DNA of 64,000 nt. Source: Flavobacteriales bacterium. Its GTDB lineage: Bacteria; Bacteroidota; Bacteroidia; Flavobacteriales; Weeksellaceae. The notes beneath the pieces are model-generated. The model did not search any database. It had not been told where the DNA came from and saw only the letters and a list, made by a program, of their open reading frames with translations. Below are positions 26,401-33,284 of this stretch, one piece after another. The stretch's first letter is position 1, and each line of letters starts with the position of its first letter. The translations under genes and the position numbers were made by a program. The stretch lies in NCBI GenBank assembly GCA_020635515.1, contig JACJZS010000003.1, positions 186,001-250,000 of the forward strand, in the 5' to 3' direction.

Positions 26401-26405
26401 CTCAT
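20445..26405 (-). CDS. Giant alpha-2-macroglobulin family protein with thioester motif
   Basis: 1986 residues, signal peptide ending VLAQ. N-terminal 300 residues are TPR-like helical (NQQKNYKEAYRIANKAINSF). The MG-domain region follows, with YRPGQTVYFKAIIYE typical of MG1-type domains. The A2M bait/complement region contains TAFFYPNLKTDEEGNIKFSF, and the thioester site YECSEQ has Cys1446 and Gln1449 intact, followed by helical toroid repeats and a receptor-binding-like C-terminus. Near residues 1157-1172 a segment LKEVQIGYGSVRKK resembles the EVVVVGYG plug onset of SusC/TonB receptors. Such proteins trap attacking proteases. No penicillin-binding protein PbpC neighbour is present in the window. 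Confidence 0.9.
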   Translation of the reverse strand: MRIYLILFFVSSFVLAQKFDYSAKWKEIEKSEQNGEFKSNLPKIQEIIKQAQKEKNIKEEIRAMYYISKIKWQTESEENPTETEVFKLFQDKVTSTKGIENSLYSIILTNLYDMYFQQNRWKLREITSTEIKPNDYRTWNENQFYKEIISLYENAFNNKELLKKEKIQSWEYLMNAKDEDSMLPTLYDFLIFNYLNVVNGYSFSDEVSEKFQNDKKKYRQELINFHQNDENKTAFLYQNQLQILDENTDNTIKTKKLEQLADVYKNQEYSAEILYQAGILLNQQKNYKEAYRIANKAINSFPNSKWKVNSESLKKQIEQKSFSVTFNETSLENQNIPIKVSHKNVDKIKVKIFSVNPDIHNAKEIEVDDNILVSTKEKYVKTEVIQLKVFDDFEYHSTLVAFNPLEKGTYMLEFSDEDNSEIKFKRVIQISDYAVAKVPSKEDNRYKIYNRNTGEELKNNDFNELYRVKEVYRNNRDYDVMNLSSDLIKIDDKELEIIFLDNDRYYEYYFLKNTQTKELFRIYNPNYYKRETEEKKQTEVEVFTDRSIYRPGQTVYFKAIIYEKFKGKSTVVKNKKVTVELENVNDEDVAELELITNEFGSIFGEFILPNTGLTGEYHLNVKGDDFEENHYFSVEEYKRPKFEVEFEDLKGEFTLDNNVKVKGNAKSFAGSSISDATVKYRITRQEVFVYRYCWWIPQQSAEEISSGEVKIKNDGTFEIDFIAESSKRNEYKLKNRSYTYTIYADVTDINGETRSGETQITIGDLPKKLQLTLANSYTESDFNDFKIKSLNLNNQKTDSQGKITITKLINPADKISLPNQNLDEVEYQVYDKTTFNEKLPYYLYEKQTDKNKWKKENPIFSTEFNTEKSEEIKLNKKLEKGFYLVDAFTLYKNDTIQTQQIVEILDDKTLRSSDLIFLNLKSDKSQYKVGETATITITSNLENPYVQFYLEGNEQLLENKILKLQDGKVTEKIQITEKFLRGIFAQARIIKHNAYDSQFINVKVSAKPDDFTIETKTFRDKIEPASKQTWEFIIKGKDKDKVSTELLATMYDASLDEFKLHSYSFNPYNFWYYPSILNNNSNFRNSFNINRGSDSETITYLVNYYPKFYDLHTFGFGFNYYQRRYLKSAVAYASAPAPSGNVVEFDIVMENASPQKELKEVQIGYGSVRKKVAKRNMVRESEGEFAVDSTAAEIIDFKPEQNNKEPKVDLSKIKARTNLQETAFFYPNLKTDEEGNIKFSFTTPESLTKWKLQLLAHNQNLQIGQKTLFTQTQKELMVFPNVPRFLREGDKITISTKIDNLSDKTLNGNAQLFLFDAINNKPVDVEFTNIDAQKSFSVNQANSTEVSWEISVPKNIQAVTYRIVAKAGDFSDGEESILPILTNRKLVTETKPISIKENQEKTFVLESLKNKSNSLESFNLTLEMTTNPTWLAVMSLPYLREYPYECSEQLFSRFYGNLLSTYILNQSPKIKRVFDEWNSKELTVSRLEKNQELKNILIQETPWIREAQSETEQIKRIALFFDLNKMKNELEQAQDKLIQRQSSNGGFVWFDGGREDFYITNHIIAGFGKLNKMLGDKKSEYIKSEMESLIQKAIQFSDEEALRIYEESKKWNKKESPYLLANYFYSRSYFLDKKLPTKLQGNLKKYLDEIAKLESTSVYQKAMNALVLERYGKTEDAKRLVKSLKETSVESDEMGMYWKDNVSGWYWYQAPVETQSTAIEAFAEVTPNDINSIEEMKVWLLKNKQTNAWKTTKATTDAVYALMTFGKSYLNSEEGITIEVGNETVLPTENPTIEQASGWFKKSWKKEEITQDKAEVKIKKTSPGVAYGGLFYQYFEDLDKINVHNNQEIKFDKKLYKKEVNSEGEILKEITEKTPIKVGDKITVKLIIEVNRDMQYVHLKDMRASGFEPINVLSSYKYQNGVGYYESTKDASTNFFISRLNKGIYVFEYDVRANNKGDFSNGITELQCMYAPEMAAHSEGIRVEIN

Positions 26406-26505
26406 AATTTTAGTATTTAAATTAAAAAAACGTTACAATATACAGTATAAAGATGCAACAAAAATTAAAATGGTTGGAAATCATTTTTAGAAGTTTTAAA
26501 ATTTA

Positions 26506-26513
26506 TACATTTG
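26506..26513 (+). promoter_or_regulatory. Putative -7 element for the Crp/Fnr gene
   Basis: TACATTTG matches TAnnTTTG and ends 12 bases before the ATG at 26526, implying a very short leader if used. No clear -33 element at the expected spacing. Confidence 0.45.
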
Positions 26514-26525
26514 AAAAAATGAAAC

Positions 26526-27092
26526 ATGGAAGCTTTATATACTTTTCTCTCTGATAAAATGTTTATTTCAAAAGAAGATTGGGAAGAAATTAAACAAGTC
26601 GTTCAAGAACAAGAAATCTGTAAAAAAGATTTTCTACTACAACAAGGAAAAATAGAGAAATGCATTTACTTCATTTTAGACGGTGTTTTTCGTATTTACA
26701 TTGAAAACATAGATAAGGAAATTACGATTGATTTTGGCTTTCCCAATTCATTCATCAGTTCATATTCTTCTTTTTTAAAACAAACTCCCAGCAATTGCAA
26801 TGTTCAAGCACTTACAAAAGGGAAAGTTTTATATATCACGCATTCAGATTTAGAAACAATTTATTCCAAAACCAAATGTGGGCATGCCTTGGGAAGAACT
26901 TTTGCCGAAGAATTCTTTTTGTACAAATCCAAACGAGAAGAGAGTTTTATGACCGAACCTCCACAAGAAAGGTACCTTAAACTATTCGAAGAACAACCCA
27001 ATCTAATTGAAAAAATTCCAGGGAAATACATTGCCTCTTATATAGGAATAACCCCACAAGCATTGAGTAGAATCAGAAATCGAATTTATTAA
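26526..27092 (+). CDS. Crp/Fnr family transcription regulator
   Basis: 188 residues. The N-terminal cNMP-binding-like beta barrel (KKDFLLQQGKIEKCIYFILDG) lacks an obvious cAMP phosphate cassette; the C-terminus ends in a compact helix-turn-helix (KYIASYIGITPQALSRIRNRI). This short form is common in Bacteroidetes and usually has no assigned ligand. It may control the membrane protein gene 58 bases downstream, by position only. Confidence 0.85.
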   Translation: MEALYTFLSDKMFISKEDWEEIKQVVQEQEICKKDFLLQQGKIEKCIYFILDGVFRIYIENIDKEITIDFGFPNSFISSYSSFLKQTPSNCNVQALTKGKVLYITHSDLETIYSKTKCGHALGRTFAEEFFLYKSKREESFMTEPPQERYLKLFEEQPNLIEKIPGKYIASYIGITPQALSRIRNRIY

Positions 27093-27150
27093 CCGAAGTT
27101 CATTTTCTTGCTTTCATATAGTCTTTTACTTTGTAGTCATAATTTTAAAA

Positions 27151-27624
27151 ATGACAAAAATGGAAAATGTATTTTCAAACGAAAGAAAATTGCTTAATGT
27201 ATTTAAACCAACAGGTGCTTTTATAGGTGCTTCATGGACTGCGTTACTACTAGGAATTACTTCCTATTGTATAGGTTTATGGAATGCAGATATGGAACTC
27301 AATGAAAAAGGATATTATTTTACTGTTCTGTTATTCGGGCTTTTTTCGGTAGTATCCATTCAAAAAGCAGTAAGAGATAAAAAAGAAGGAATTCCTGTGA
27401 GTGATATGTATACAGGGATAAGTTGGTTTGCTTGTATCGCATCATTAGTGTTAATTACCGTAGGACTTTGGAACGCAGACTTATGGTTGAGTGAAAAAGG
27501 ATTTTATGCAATGACTTATGTATTAAGTATGTATTCTGCAATATGTGTTCAGAAAAATACTCGAGATTTAGAATTAAATAAACGACATGAGGAAACGTTT
27601 CGTATTAATCATGAAAATGAATAA
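27151..27624 (+). CDS. YiaA/YiaB-like inner membrane protein
   Basis: 157 residues carrying a tandem pair of two-helix units: GAFIGASWTALLLGITSYCIGLWNAD then GISWFACIASLVLITVGLWNADLWLSEKGFYAMTYVLS. The duplicated GLWNADxxLxEKGxY signature is that of the YiaAB two-helix family of inner membrane proteins, whose function is unknown. It could start at 27151 or three codons later at 27160. A terminator follows, so it ends the unit begun by the Crp/Fnr gene. Confidence 0.85.
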   Translation: MTKMENVFSNERKLLNVFKPTGAFIGASWTALLLGITSYCIGLWNADMELNEKGYYFTVLLFGLFSVVSIQKAVRDKKEGIPVSDMYTGISWFACIASLVLITVGLWNADLWLSEKGFYAMTYVLSMYSAICVQKNTRDLELNKRHEETFRINHENE

Positions 27625-27645
27625 CTTATAAAAAACATATTTCAT

Positions 27646-27680
27646 AAACACCGCTACAACAATATATAGCGGTGTTTTTC
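27646..27680 (+). terminator. Terminator after the YiaA-like gene
   Basis: AAACACCGCTA at 27646-27656 pairs exactly with TAGCGGTGTTT at 27667-27677; the right arm leads into TTTTT. Confidence 0.85.
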
Positions 27681-27729
27681 ATTTTTTCAGACTCAACGAA
27701 ATAAAACTAAAAGTTTAAAATTTATTTCT

Positions 27730-27737
27730 TATTTTCG
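27730..27737 (+). promoter_or_regulatory. Putative -7 element for parE
   Basis: TATTTTCG, one base from TAnnTTTG, 10 bases before the parE start codon; would give a near-leaderless transcript. Confidence 0.35.
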
Positions 27738-27747
27738 CTCCTAAGAT

Positions 27748-29583
27748 ATGGTAAAGTATACAGAAGAAAACATAAAAACACTCGACTGGAAAGAACATAT
27801 TCGTATGCGTCCGGGAATGTATATAGGTAAACTTGGTGATGGTTCATCTGCAGATGATGGTATTTATGTTTTGCTCAAGGAAATTATAGATAACTCTATA
27901 GATGAGTTTGTAATGGGATCTGGAAAGCGAATAGAAGTATCTGTAAAAGATGGAATTGCTAAAGTCAGAGATTATGGTAGAGGTATTCCACTCGGAAAAA
28001 TGGTAGATGCTGTATCTAAAATGAATACTGGAGGAAAGTATGACTCCCGAGCATTTAAAAAGTCCGTGGGATTAAATGGTGTCGGAACAAAAGCTGTAAA
28101 TGCTTTATCGTCTTATTTCAAAGTGAAATCGGTGCGTGATGGCGATGCAAAATATGCTGAATTCACAACAGGAGAAATAACTTTTGAATCGGAAACAGAA
28201 AGTTCAAAATCAAGAAATGGAACCGAACTTACCTTTCAACCAGACGAAACCATATTCAAAAACTATAAATTCCGACCTGAATACATTGAGCGAATGCTCA
28301 AAAACTACGTCTATCTTAATCCTGGATTAAAAATAATTTTTAATGGACAAGAATTCTATTCAGAAAACGGTTTAAAAGATTTACTGAATGACACCATAGA
28401 CGACAAAACGTTGTATCCTATCGTACATCTAAAAGACGAGGATATAGAGCTTGCATTTACTCATACAGAAAAAACACAATCAGAAACGTATTTTTCTTTT
28501 GTAAACGGACAAAACACAACACAAGGAGGAACACATCTTTCGGCTTTCAAAGAAACCTATGTAAAAGTAATTCGTGATTTCTTCGGTAAAAATTACGATG
28601 CATCGGATATTAGAAAATCAATAATAGCTGCGATTTCTTTAAAAGTAATAGAACCTGTTTTTGAATCCCAAACAAAAACAAAACTTGGGAGTAATGAAAT
28701 GGGACCAGACCTCCCTACTATAAGAACTTTTATGCTTGATTTTTTAAAAAGTAAATTAGATAACTTTCTACACAAAAATCAAGAAATTACAGAAGCAATA
28801 CAACGAAGAATTATCATTTCCGAAAGAGAACGAAAAGAACTTTCTGGAATCCAAAAATTAGCACGTGAAAGAGCAAAAAAAGTAAGTCTTCACAATAAAA
28901 AACTTAGAGATTGCAGACAGCATTACAACAACAGTAAAAATTCTAGAAACTTAGAATCTACACTTTTTATTACCGAAGGAGATTCTGCTTCTGGTTCTAT
29001 TACAAAAAGCCGTGATGTAGAAACACAAGCTGTTTTTTCACTACGAGGAAAACCATTAAACTGCTACGGATTAACTAAAAAAATTGTCTACCAAAACGAA
29101 GAATTTAATCTCCTACAAGCTGCACTCAACATAGAAAACAGTTTGGAAGATTTACGCTACAAAAATGTGGTAATTGCAACCGATGCCGATGTTGATGGAA
29201 TGCATATTCGTTTATTACTAATTACCTTCTTTCTTCAATTTTTCCCTGAATTAATAAAAAACGGTCATTTATATATATTACAAACACCTCTTTTTAGAGT
29301 TAGAAATAAAAAAGAAACTCGTTACTGCTACTCAGAAGAAGAAAGACAGAAAGCAATCTCTGAATTAGGCAGAAATCCTGAAATTACTCGTTTCAAAGGA
29401 TTAGGAGAAATCTCTCCCGATGAATTTAAACATTTTATAGGGAAAGACATTCGCTTGGAACCTGTGGTTATTGGAAAAGATATGACAACAGAAGATATGC
29501 TAGAATTTTACATGGGAAAAAACACACCTATTAGACAAAACTTTATAATCAACAATCTTGTTGTAGAAACTGACGAAGCATAA
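27748..29583 (+). CDS. parE: DNA topoisomerase IV subunit B
   Basis: 611 residues, the length expected for Bacteroidetes ParE rather than GyrB. GHKL ATPase motifs: EIIDNSIDE, DYGRGIPLG, GLNGVGTKAVNALS; TOPRIM motifs: TEGDSASGS and DADVDGMHIRLLL. It provides ATP-driven strand passage for chromosome decatenation together with ParC encoded two genes on. A small membrane protein gene is inserted between them. Confidence 0.95.
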   Translation: MVKYTEENIKTLDWKEHIRMRPGMYIGKLGDGSSADDGIYVLLKEIIDNSIDEFVMGSGKRIEVSVKDGIAKVRDYGRGIPLGKMVDAVSKMNTGGKYDSRAFKKSVGLNGVGTKAVNALSSYFKVKSVRDGDAKYAEFTTGEITFESETESSKSRNGTELTFQPDETIFKNYKFRPEYIERMLKNYVYLNPGLKIIFNGQEFYSENGLKDLLNDTIDDKTLYPIVHLKDEDIELAFTHTEKTQSETYFSFVNGQNTTQGGTHLSAFKETYVKVIRDFFGKNYDASDIRKSIIAAISLKVIEPVFESQTKTKLGSNEMGPDLPTIRTFMLDFLKSKLDNFLHKNQEITEAIQRRIIISERERKELSGIQKLARERAKKVSLHNKKLRDCRQHYNNSKNSRNLESTLFITEGDSASGSITKSRDVETQAVFSLRGKPLNCYGLTKKIVYQNEEFNLLQAALNIENSLEDLRYKNVVIATDADVDGMHIRLLLITFFLQFFPELIKNGHLYILQTPLFRVRNKKETRYCYSEEERQKAISELGRNPEITRFKGLGEISPDEFKHFIGKDIRLEPVVIGKDMTTEDMLEFYMGKNTPIRQNFIINNLVVETDEA

Positions 29584-29602
29584 AAAACTATTTACTAAAA
29601 CT

Positions 29603-30139
29603 ATGAAAATTGATAACAAAAAAAAAGTCGCTCCTATTTTAGAAATCATATATGTGGTAATTGCATTTCTTCTAATAATTGGTTTTTTCTTTTCCTTTAT
29701 TGCAGAAGAAAGATTTGACCCAAGAATTCCTAATGGTGTTTTGCTCGTAATCGCATTTTTAATCTTAGGTTATCTCTATTGGCTTGGACATGCGATATTC
29801 TTCTATGATAGTTCAGGAGAAGCTATAACAATTAAAAATCAATCTTTTACACCTCTCCCGTTTCTAAATAAAGATGAAAAACTTGCTGAGTTCCCTAAAA
29901 GAAAAATTAAACGGTACAGTATAAAAAAAATATTTCCTTTTAAAAAGAAACTAAAACTCACCTTACATAGCAATAAAAGTATGTCTGGAAAAACGTCTAT
30001 AACTTATGACATTAGTTACTTAACAGGTAAAGAAATTAGAGATTTAAAAATTTCACTTAGCAATATTGCAAAAGAAAATGCTCGAAATGAGAAACGTAAA
30101 AACACAATAGATAAAAATAAAGACAACGTAAATGAATGA
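29603..30139 (+). CDS. Small membrane protein between parE and parC
   Basis: 178 residues: two transmembrane helices (about 11-33 and 45-62), then a basic cytoplasmic part (KRKIKRYSIKKIFPFKKKLKLTLHSNKSM) that could fold as a PH-like domain, and a Lys/Asn-rich tail. It begins 19 bases after parE and overlaps parC by 8 bases, so it is certainly in the same operon. The family is not recognised; a role in tethering or regulating topoisomerase IV is only a guess. Confidence 0.75.
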   Translation: MKIDNKKKVAPILEIIYVVIAFLLIIGFFFSFIAEERFDPRIPNGVLLVIAFLILGYLYWLGHAIFFYDSSGEAITIKNQSFTPLPFLNKDEKLAEFPKRKIKRYSIKKIFPFKKKLKLTLHSNKSMSGKTSITYDISYLTGKEIRDLKISLSNIAKENARNEKRKNTIDKNKDNVNE

Positions 30140-32726
30140 AAGTGATTTTACATCGCCTAATGAAGAGTTAAAGAAAATTTCGGGAATGTATCAAGATTGG
30201 TTTCTTGACTATGCTTCCTATGTAATTTTAGAACGTGCAATTCCTTCTGTATACGATGGATTAAAACCTGTACAAAGGCGTATTCTCCATTCCATGAAAG
30301 AACTGGAAGACGGAAGGTACAACAAAGTTGCCAATATAGTAGGAAATACCATGAAGTACCATCCTCATGGAGATGCTTCAATTACTGATGCAATGGTACA
30401 AATAGGACAAAAAGAACTTTTGATTGATACGCAAGGAAACTGGGGAAATATCTATACTGGAGATGGAGCCGCAGCTGCTCGTTACATAGAAGCTCGTCTT
30501 ACTCCTTTTGCTCTTGATGTTGTCTTTAATCCTAAAACCACAACTTGGCAAAAATCCTACGACGGAAGAAATAAAGAACCTGTAGATTTACCTATTAAAT
30601 TTCCTCTTCTTCTTTCGCAAGGTGTAGAAGGTATTGCGGTTGGTCTTTCCACTAAGATTCTTCCTCATAATTTTTTAGAACTTATAGATGCTTCTATTGC
30701 TCATCTGAAAGGCAAAAATTTTGAATTATTCCCTGACTTTATAACTGGTGGAAGCATTGATGTATCTAATTATAACGATGGACAACGTGGAGGAAAAGTA
30801 CGAATTCGTGCTAAAATTCAACAAACAGACAAACACCAACTAACTATTTCTGAAATTCCTTATGGAACAAATACTTCTTCTCTTATAGATAATATTATAA
30901 AAGCTAACGAGAAGAACAAAATTAAAATTAAAAAAATAGAAGATAACACTTCTGATAAAGTAGAAATAAACATACAACTTGCCAATGATGTTTCTCCAGA
31001 CAAAATGATAGATGCTCTTTATGCGTTTACCGATTGTGAAATTTCTCTTTCTCCTAATGCTTGTGTAATTACAGAAAAAAAACCTGAATTCCTTTCTGTA
31101 TCTGATATTTTAAAAAGAAATACTGATTTTACCGTTTCGTTACTAAAAAAAGAACTGGAAATAGAACTTGATGAACTGCAAGAAAATTGGCATTTTGTTT
31201 CATTAGAAAAAATATTTATAGAAAATAGAATCTACCACGATATAGAAGAACAAGAAACGTGGGAAGGTGTTATAGAAGCTATTCGAGTTGGTTTAAATCC
31301 TCATATTTCTCATCTGCTTCGCGAAGTAACAGAAGAAGATATCGTAAAGCTAACCGAAATTAAAATTAAACGAATTTCTAAATTCGATTTAAATAAAGCT
31401 CAAGAAATCTTACTTGCCTTAGAAGGAAAAATAAAGAACGTAAAATACAATCTCAAAAATCTTATTCCTTATTCCATTGATTACTTTACCGAAATAAAGA
31501 AAAAATACGGAAAAGGAAAAGAACGAAAAACAGAAATTAAAATTTTTGACACCATTGATGCTACAAAAGTTGCTGTTGCAAACGTAAAGTTCTATGTAAA
31601 CAGAAAAGAAGGCTTTATAGGAACTTCCCTAAAAAAAGACGAATACCTTTTTGATTGCTCCGATATAGACGACATCATTATTTTTCGAAAAGATGGAATT
31701 ATGAAAGTTGCCAAGGTAGATTCCAAAACATTTGTAGGAAAAGACATTATTCATGTTGGAATTTTTAATAAAAACGACGACAGAACAATATACAATCTAA
31801 TTTACAGAGACGGAAAGTTAGGTCCTTGGTATATGAAACGATTTCCTGTAACGTCTGTTACACGAGAAAAAGAATACGATTTAACTCAAGGAAAGAAAAA
31901 TTCAGAAATTTCTTACTTTACAGCAAATCCTAATGGAGAAGCAGAAACAATTCAAGTACTTCTTCGTCCGAGTCAACGTTTACGAAAACTAAAAATTGAT
32001 ATTGATTTTTCTGAACTATCTATTCGCGGAAAAGAAACCAAAGGAAATCTTGTCACCAAATTTCAAGTTAAAAAAATTATTTTCAAAGAAGAAGGAGTTT
32101 CTACTTTAGAACCTAGAAAAATCTGGTTCGACGAAACCATAAAAAGACTCAACGACGAAGAAAGAGGAACTTTTTTAGGCGAATTCAAAGGCGATGATAA
32201 AATAATAACCATAACTACAAGCGGAGATGCGAAACTTGTAAACTTTGACTTACTTAATCACTTTGATGATGAATACCTAATTATAGAAAAGTGGAGAGAA
32301 GAAAAACCAATTACTTGTGTTTATTACGAAGGAGAAAAACAAATCTATTACGTAAAACGATTTATTCTTGATGATACTGACTCTGCTCAGCAATTCTTTA
32401 TGAAAAATCATGAAGAATCATTTATAGAATGGATAGGAATTGGAGATATTGTAACTCTTACTCTTTCATTTACTGAAGAAAATGGGAAAGCAAAAGACGA
32501 CGAAACGATTATTCTTAATGAATTCATTGCAATAAAAGGAATCAAAGCACAAGGAAATCAACTAACCAAAAATAAAGTTGATAAAATGAGTTTCGAAGTT
32601 GAAGATGAGGAAGAAGATGTAGATATTTTTGAACAAGAACATTTCTCTCCTGACTCTGATGAGGATATAAAAAAGAGTTCCTCCTCTGAAGAAGGAACTC
32701 AAGGAATGTTAAATTTTGATGATTGA
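30132..32726 (+). CDS. parC: DNA topoisomerase IV subunit A
   Basis: 864 residues. Starts with the GyrA/ParC breakage-reunion domain (ASYVILERAIPSVYDGLKPVQRR); catalytic Tyr118 is in AAARYIEARL. Residues about 480-800 form the C-terminal beta-propeller-like region, ending in an acidic tail (FEVEDEEEDVDIFEQE). The gyrase GyrA box is not seen, in agreement with ParC. Overlaps the small membrane protein gene and is convergent, one base apart, with the lipoprotein gene that follows. Confidence 0.93.
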   Translation: MNESDFTSPNEELKKISGMYQDWFLDYASYVILERAIPSVYDGLKPVQRRILHSMKELEDGRYNKVANIVGNTMKYHPHGDASITDAMVQIGQKELLIDTQGNWGNIYTGDGAAAARYIEARLTPFALDVVFNPKTTTWQKSYDGRNKEPVDLPIKFPLLLSQGVEGIAVGLSTKILPHNFLELIDASIAHLKGKNFELFPDFITGGSIDVSNYNDGQRGGKVRIRAKIQQTDKHQLTISEIPYGTNTSSLIDNIIKANEKNKIKIKKIEDNTSDKVEINIQLANDVSPDKMIDALYAFTDCEISLSPNACVITEKKPEFLSVSDILKRNTDFTVSLLKKELEIELDELQENWHFVSLEKIFIENRIYHDIEEQETWEGVIEAIRVGLNPHISHLLREVTEEDIVKLTEIKIKRISKFDLNKAQEILLALEGKIKNVKYNLKNLIPYSIDYFTEIKKKYGKGKERKTEIKIFDTIDATKVAVANVKFYVNRKEGFIGTSLKKDEYLFDCSDIDDIIIFRKDGIMKVAKVDSKTFVGKDIIHVGIFNKNDDRTIYNLIYRDGKLGPWYMKRFPVTSVTREKEYDLTQGKKNSEISYFTANPNGEAETIQVLLRPSQRLRKLKIDIDFSELSIRGKETKGNLVTKFQVKKIIFKEEGVSTLEPRKIWFDETIKRLNDEERGTFLGEFKGDDKIITITTSGDAKLVNFDLLNHFDDEYLIIEKWREEKPITCVYYEGEKQIYYVKRFILDDTDSAQQFFMKNHEESFIEWIGIGDIVTLTLSFTEENGKAKDDETIILNEFIAIKGIKAQGNQLTKNKVDKMSFEVEDEEEDVDIFEQEHFSPDSDEDIKKSSSSEEGTQGMLNFDD

Positions 32727-32727
32727 T

Positions 32728-33273
32728 TTATTCCACCACAAACTTAAACCTAATCTGAACATCAGTTTCTCCACCGAAATTATTTCTTGTTGTTCCTGTT
32801 TTAGTAGCTGGTTCGTGAATTAAATACATATCTACTGTTATAGTTTCTGCATTTCCTGTAGAGATATTTTGAATCAATCCTAAGTTTTCATTATTTGAAT
32901 CTTTTGTATCATCTGCGTTATACGAAATAGTTAAATTACTTGTTGTTGTTTCATAAAAAATAAAATGCTCATCACTTTCTGCGATTACTTCTTCGGTAAT
33001 ATTTTTTATATCATTCAAGTTTGATTTGTTTAAAAACCGAACTGAGAAAGTATAATTTTCATTTTCATCAAGTGGAATTTCAAATGTTCCATCATTATTC
33101 TCTTCGTTAACTATATACGTAATTTCCTGCAAAGTTGTTGTATTCATTACTGTGATTTCCACATCAGTAATTGCTTCTTCTTCATTGATTATTTTTGGAG
33201 TTCCATCGTCATCAGAACATTGAATTGTTATAAATGAAAAAATTGCTATAAATAAAAATTGTAAATATTTCAT
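32728..33273 (-). CDS. Lipoprotein associated with TonB receptor
   Basis: 181 residues, lipoprotein signal with Cys19 in TIQCSDDD. The sequence pattern (acidic linker, EEEAITDVEITV, AESDEHFIFYE, TGNAETITVDMYLIHEP and terminal GGETDVQIRFKFVVE) matches a flavobacterial lipoprotein family often found just after a TonB-dependent receptor and labelled as type 1 periplasmic-binding-fold. It starts 11 bases after the receptor gene and probably caps or loads it at the outer membrane. Ligand unknown. Confidence 0.75.
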   Translation of the reverse strand: MKYLQFLFIAIFSFITIQCSDDDGTPKIINEEEAITDVEITVMNTTTLQEITYIVNEENNDGTFEIPLDENENYTFSVRFLNKSNLNDIKNITEEVIAESDEHFIFYETTTSNLTISYNADDTKDSNNENLGLIQNISTGNAETITVDMYLIHEPATKTGTTRNNFGGETDVQIRFKFVVE

Positions 33274-33284
33274 AATTGTTTGTT

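Noticed and set aside
29527..29878. GyrB-type extra domain at the end of the topoisomerase subunit
   Set aside because: The protein stops at 611 residues and the partner lacks a GyrA box, which fits ParE/ParC rather than gyrase.
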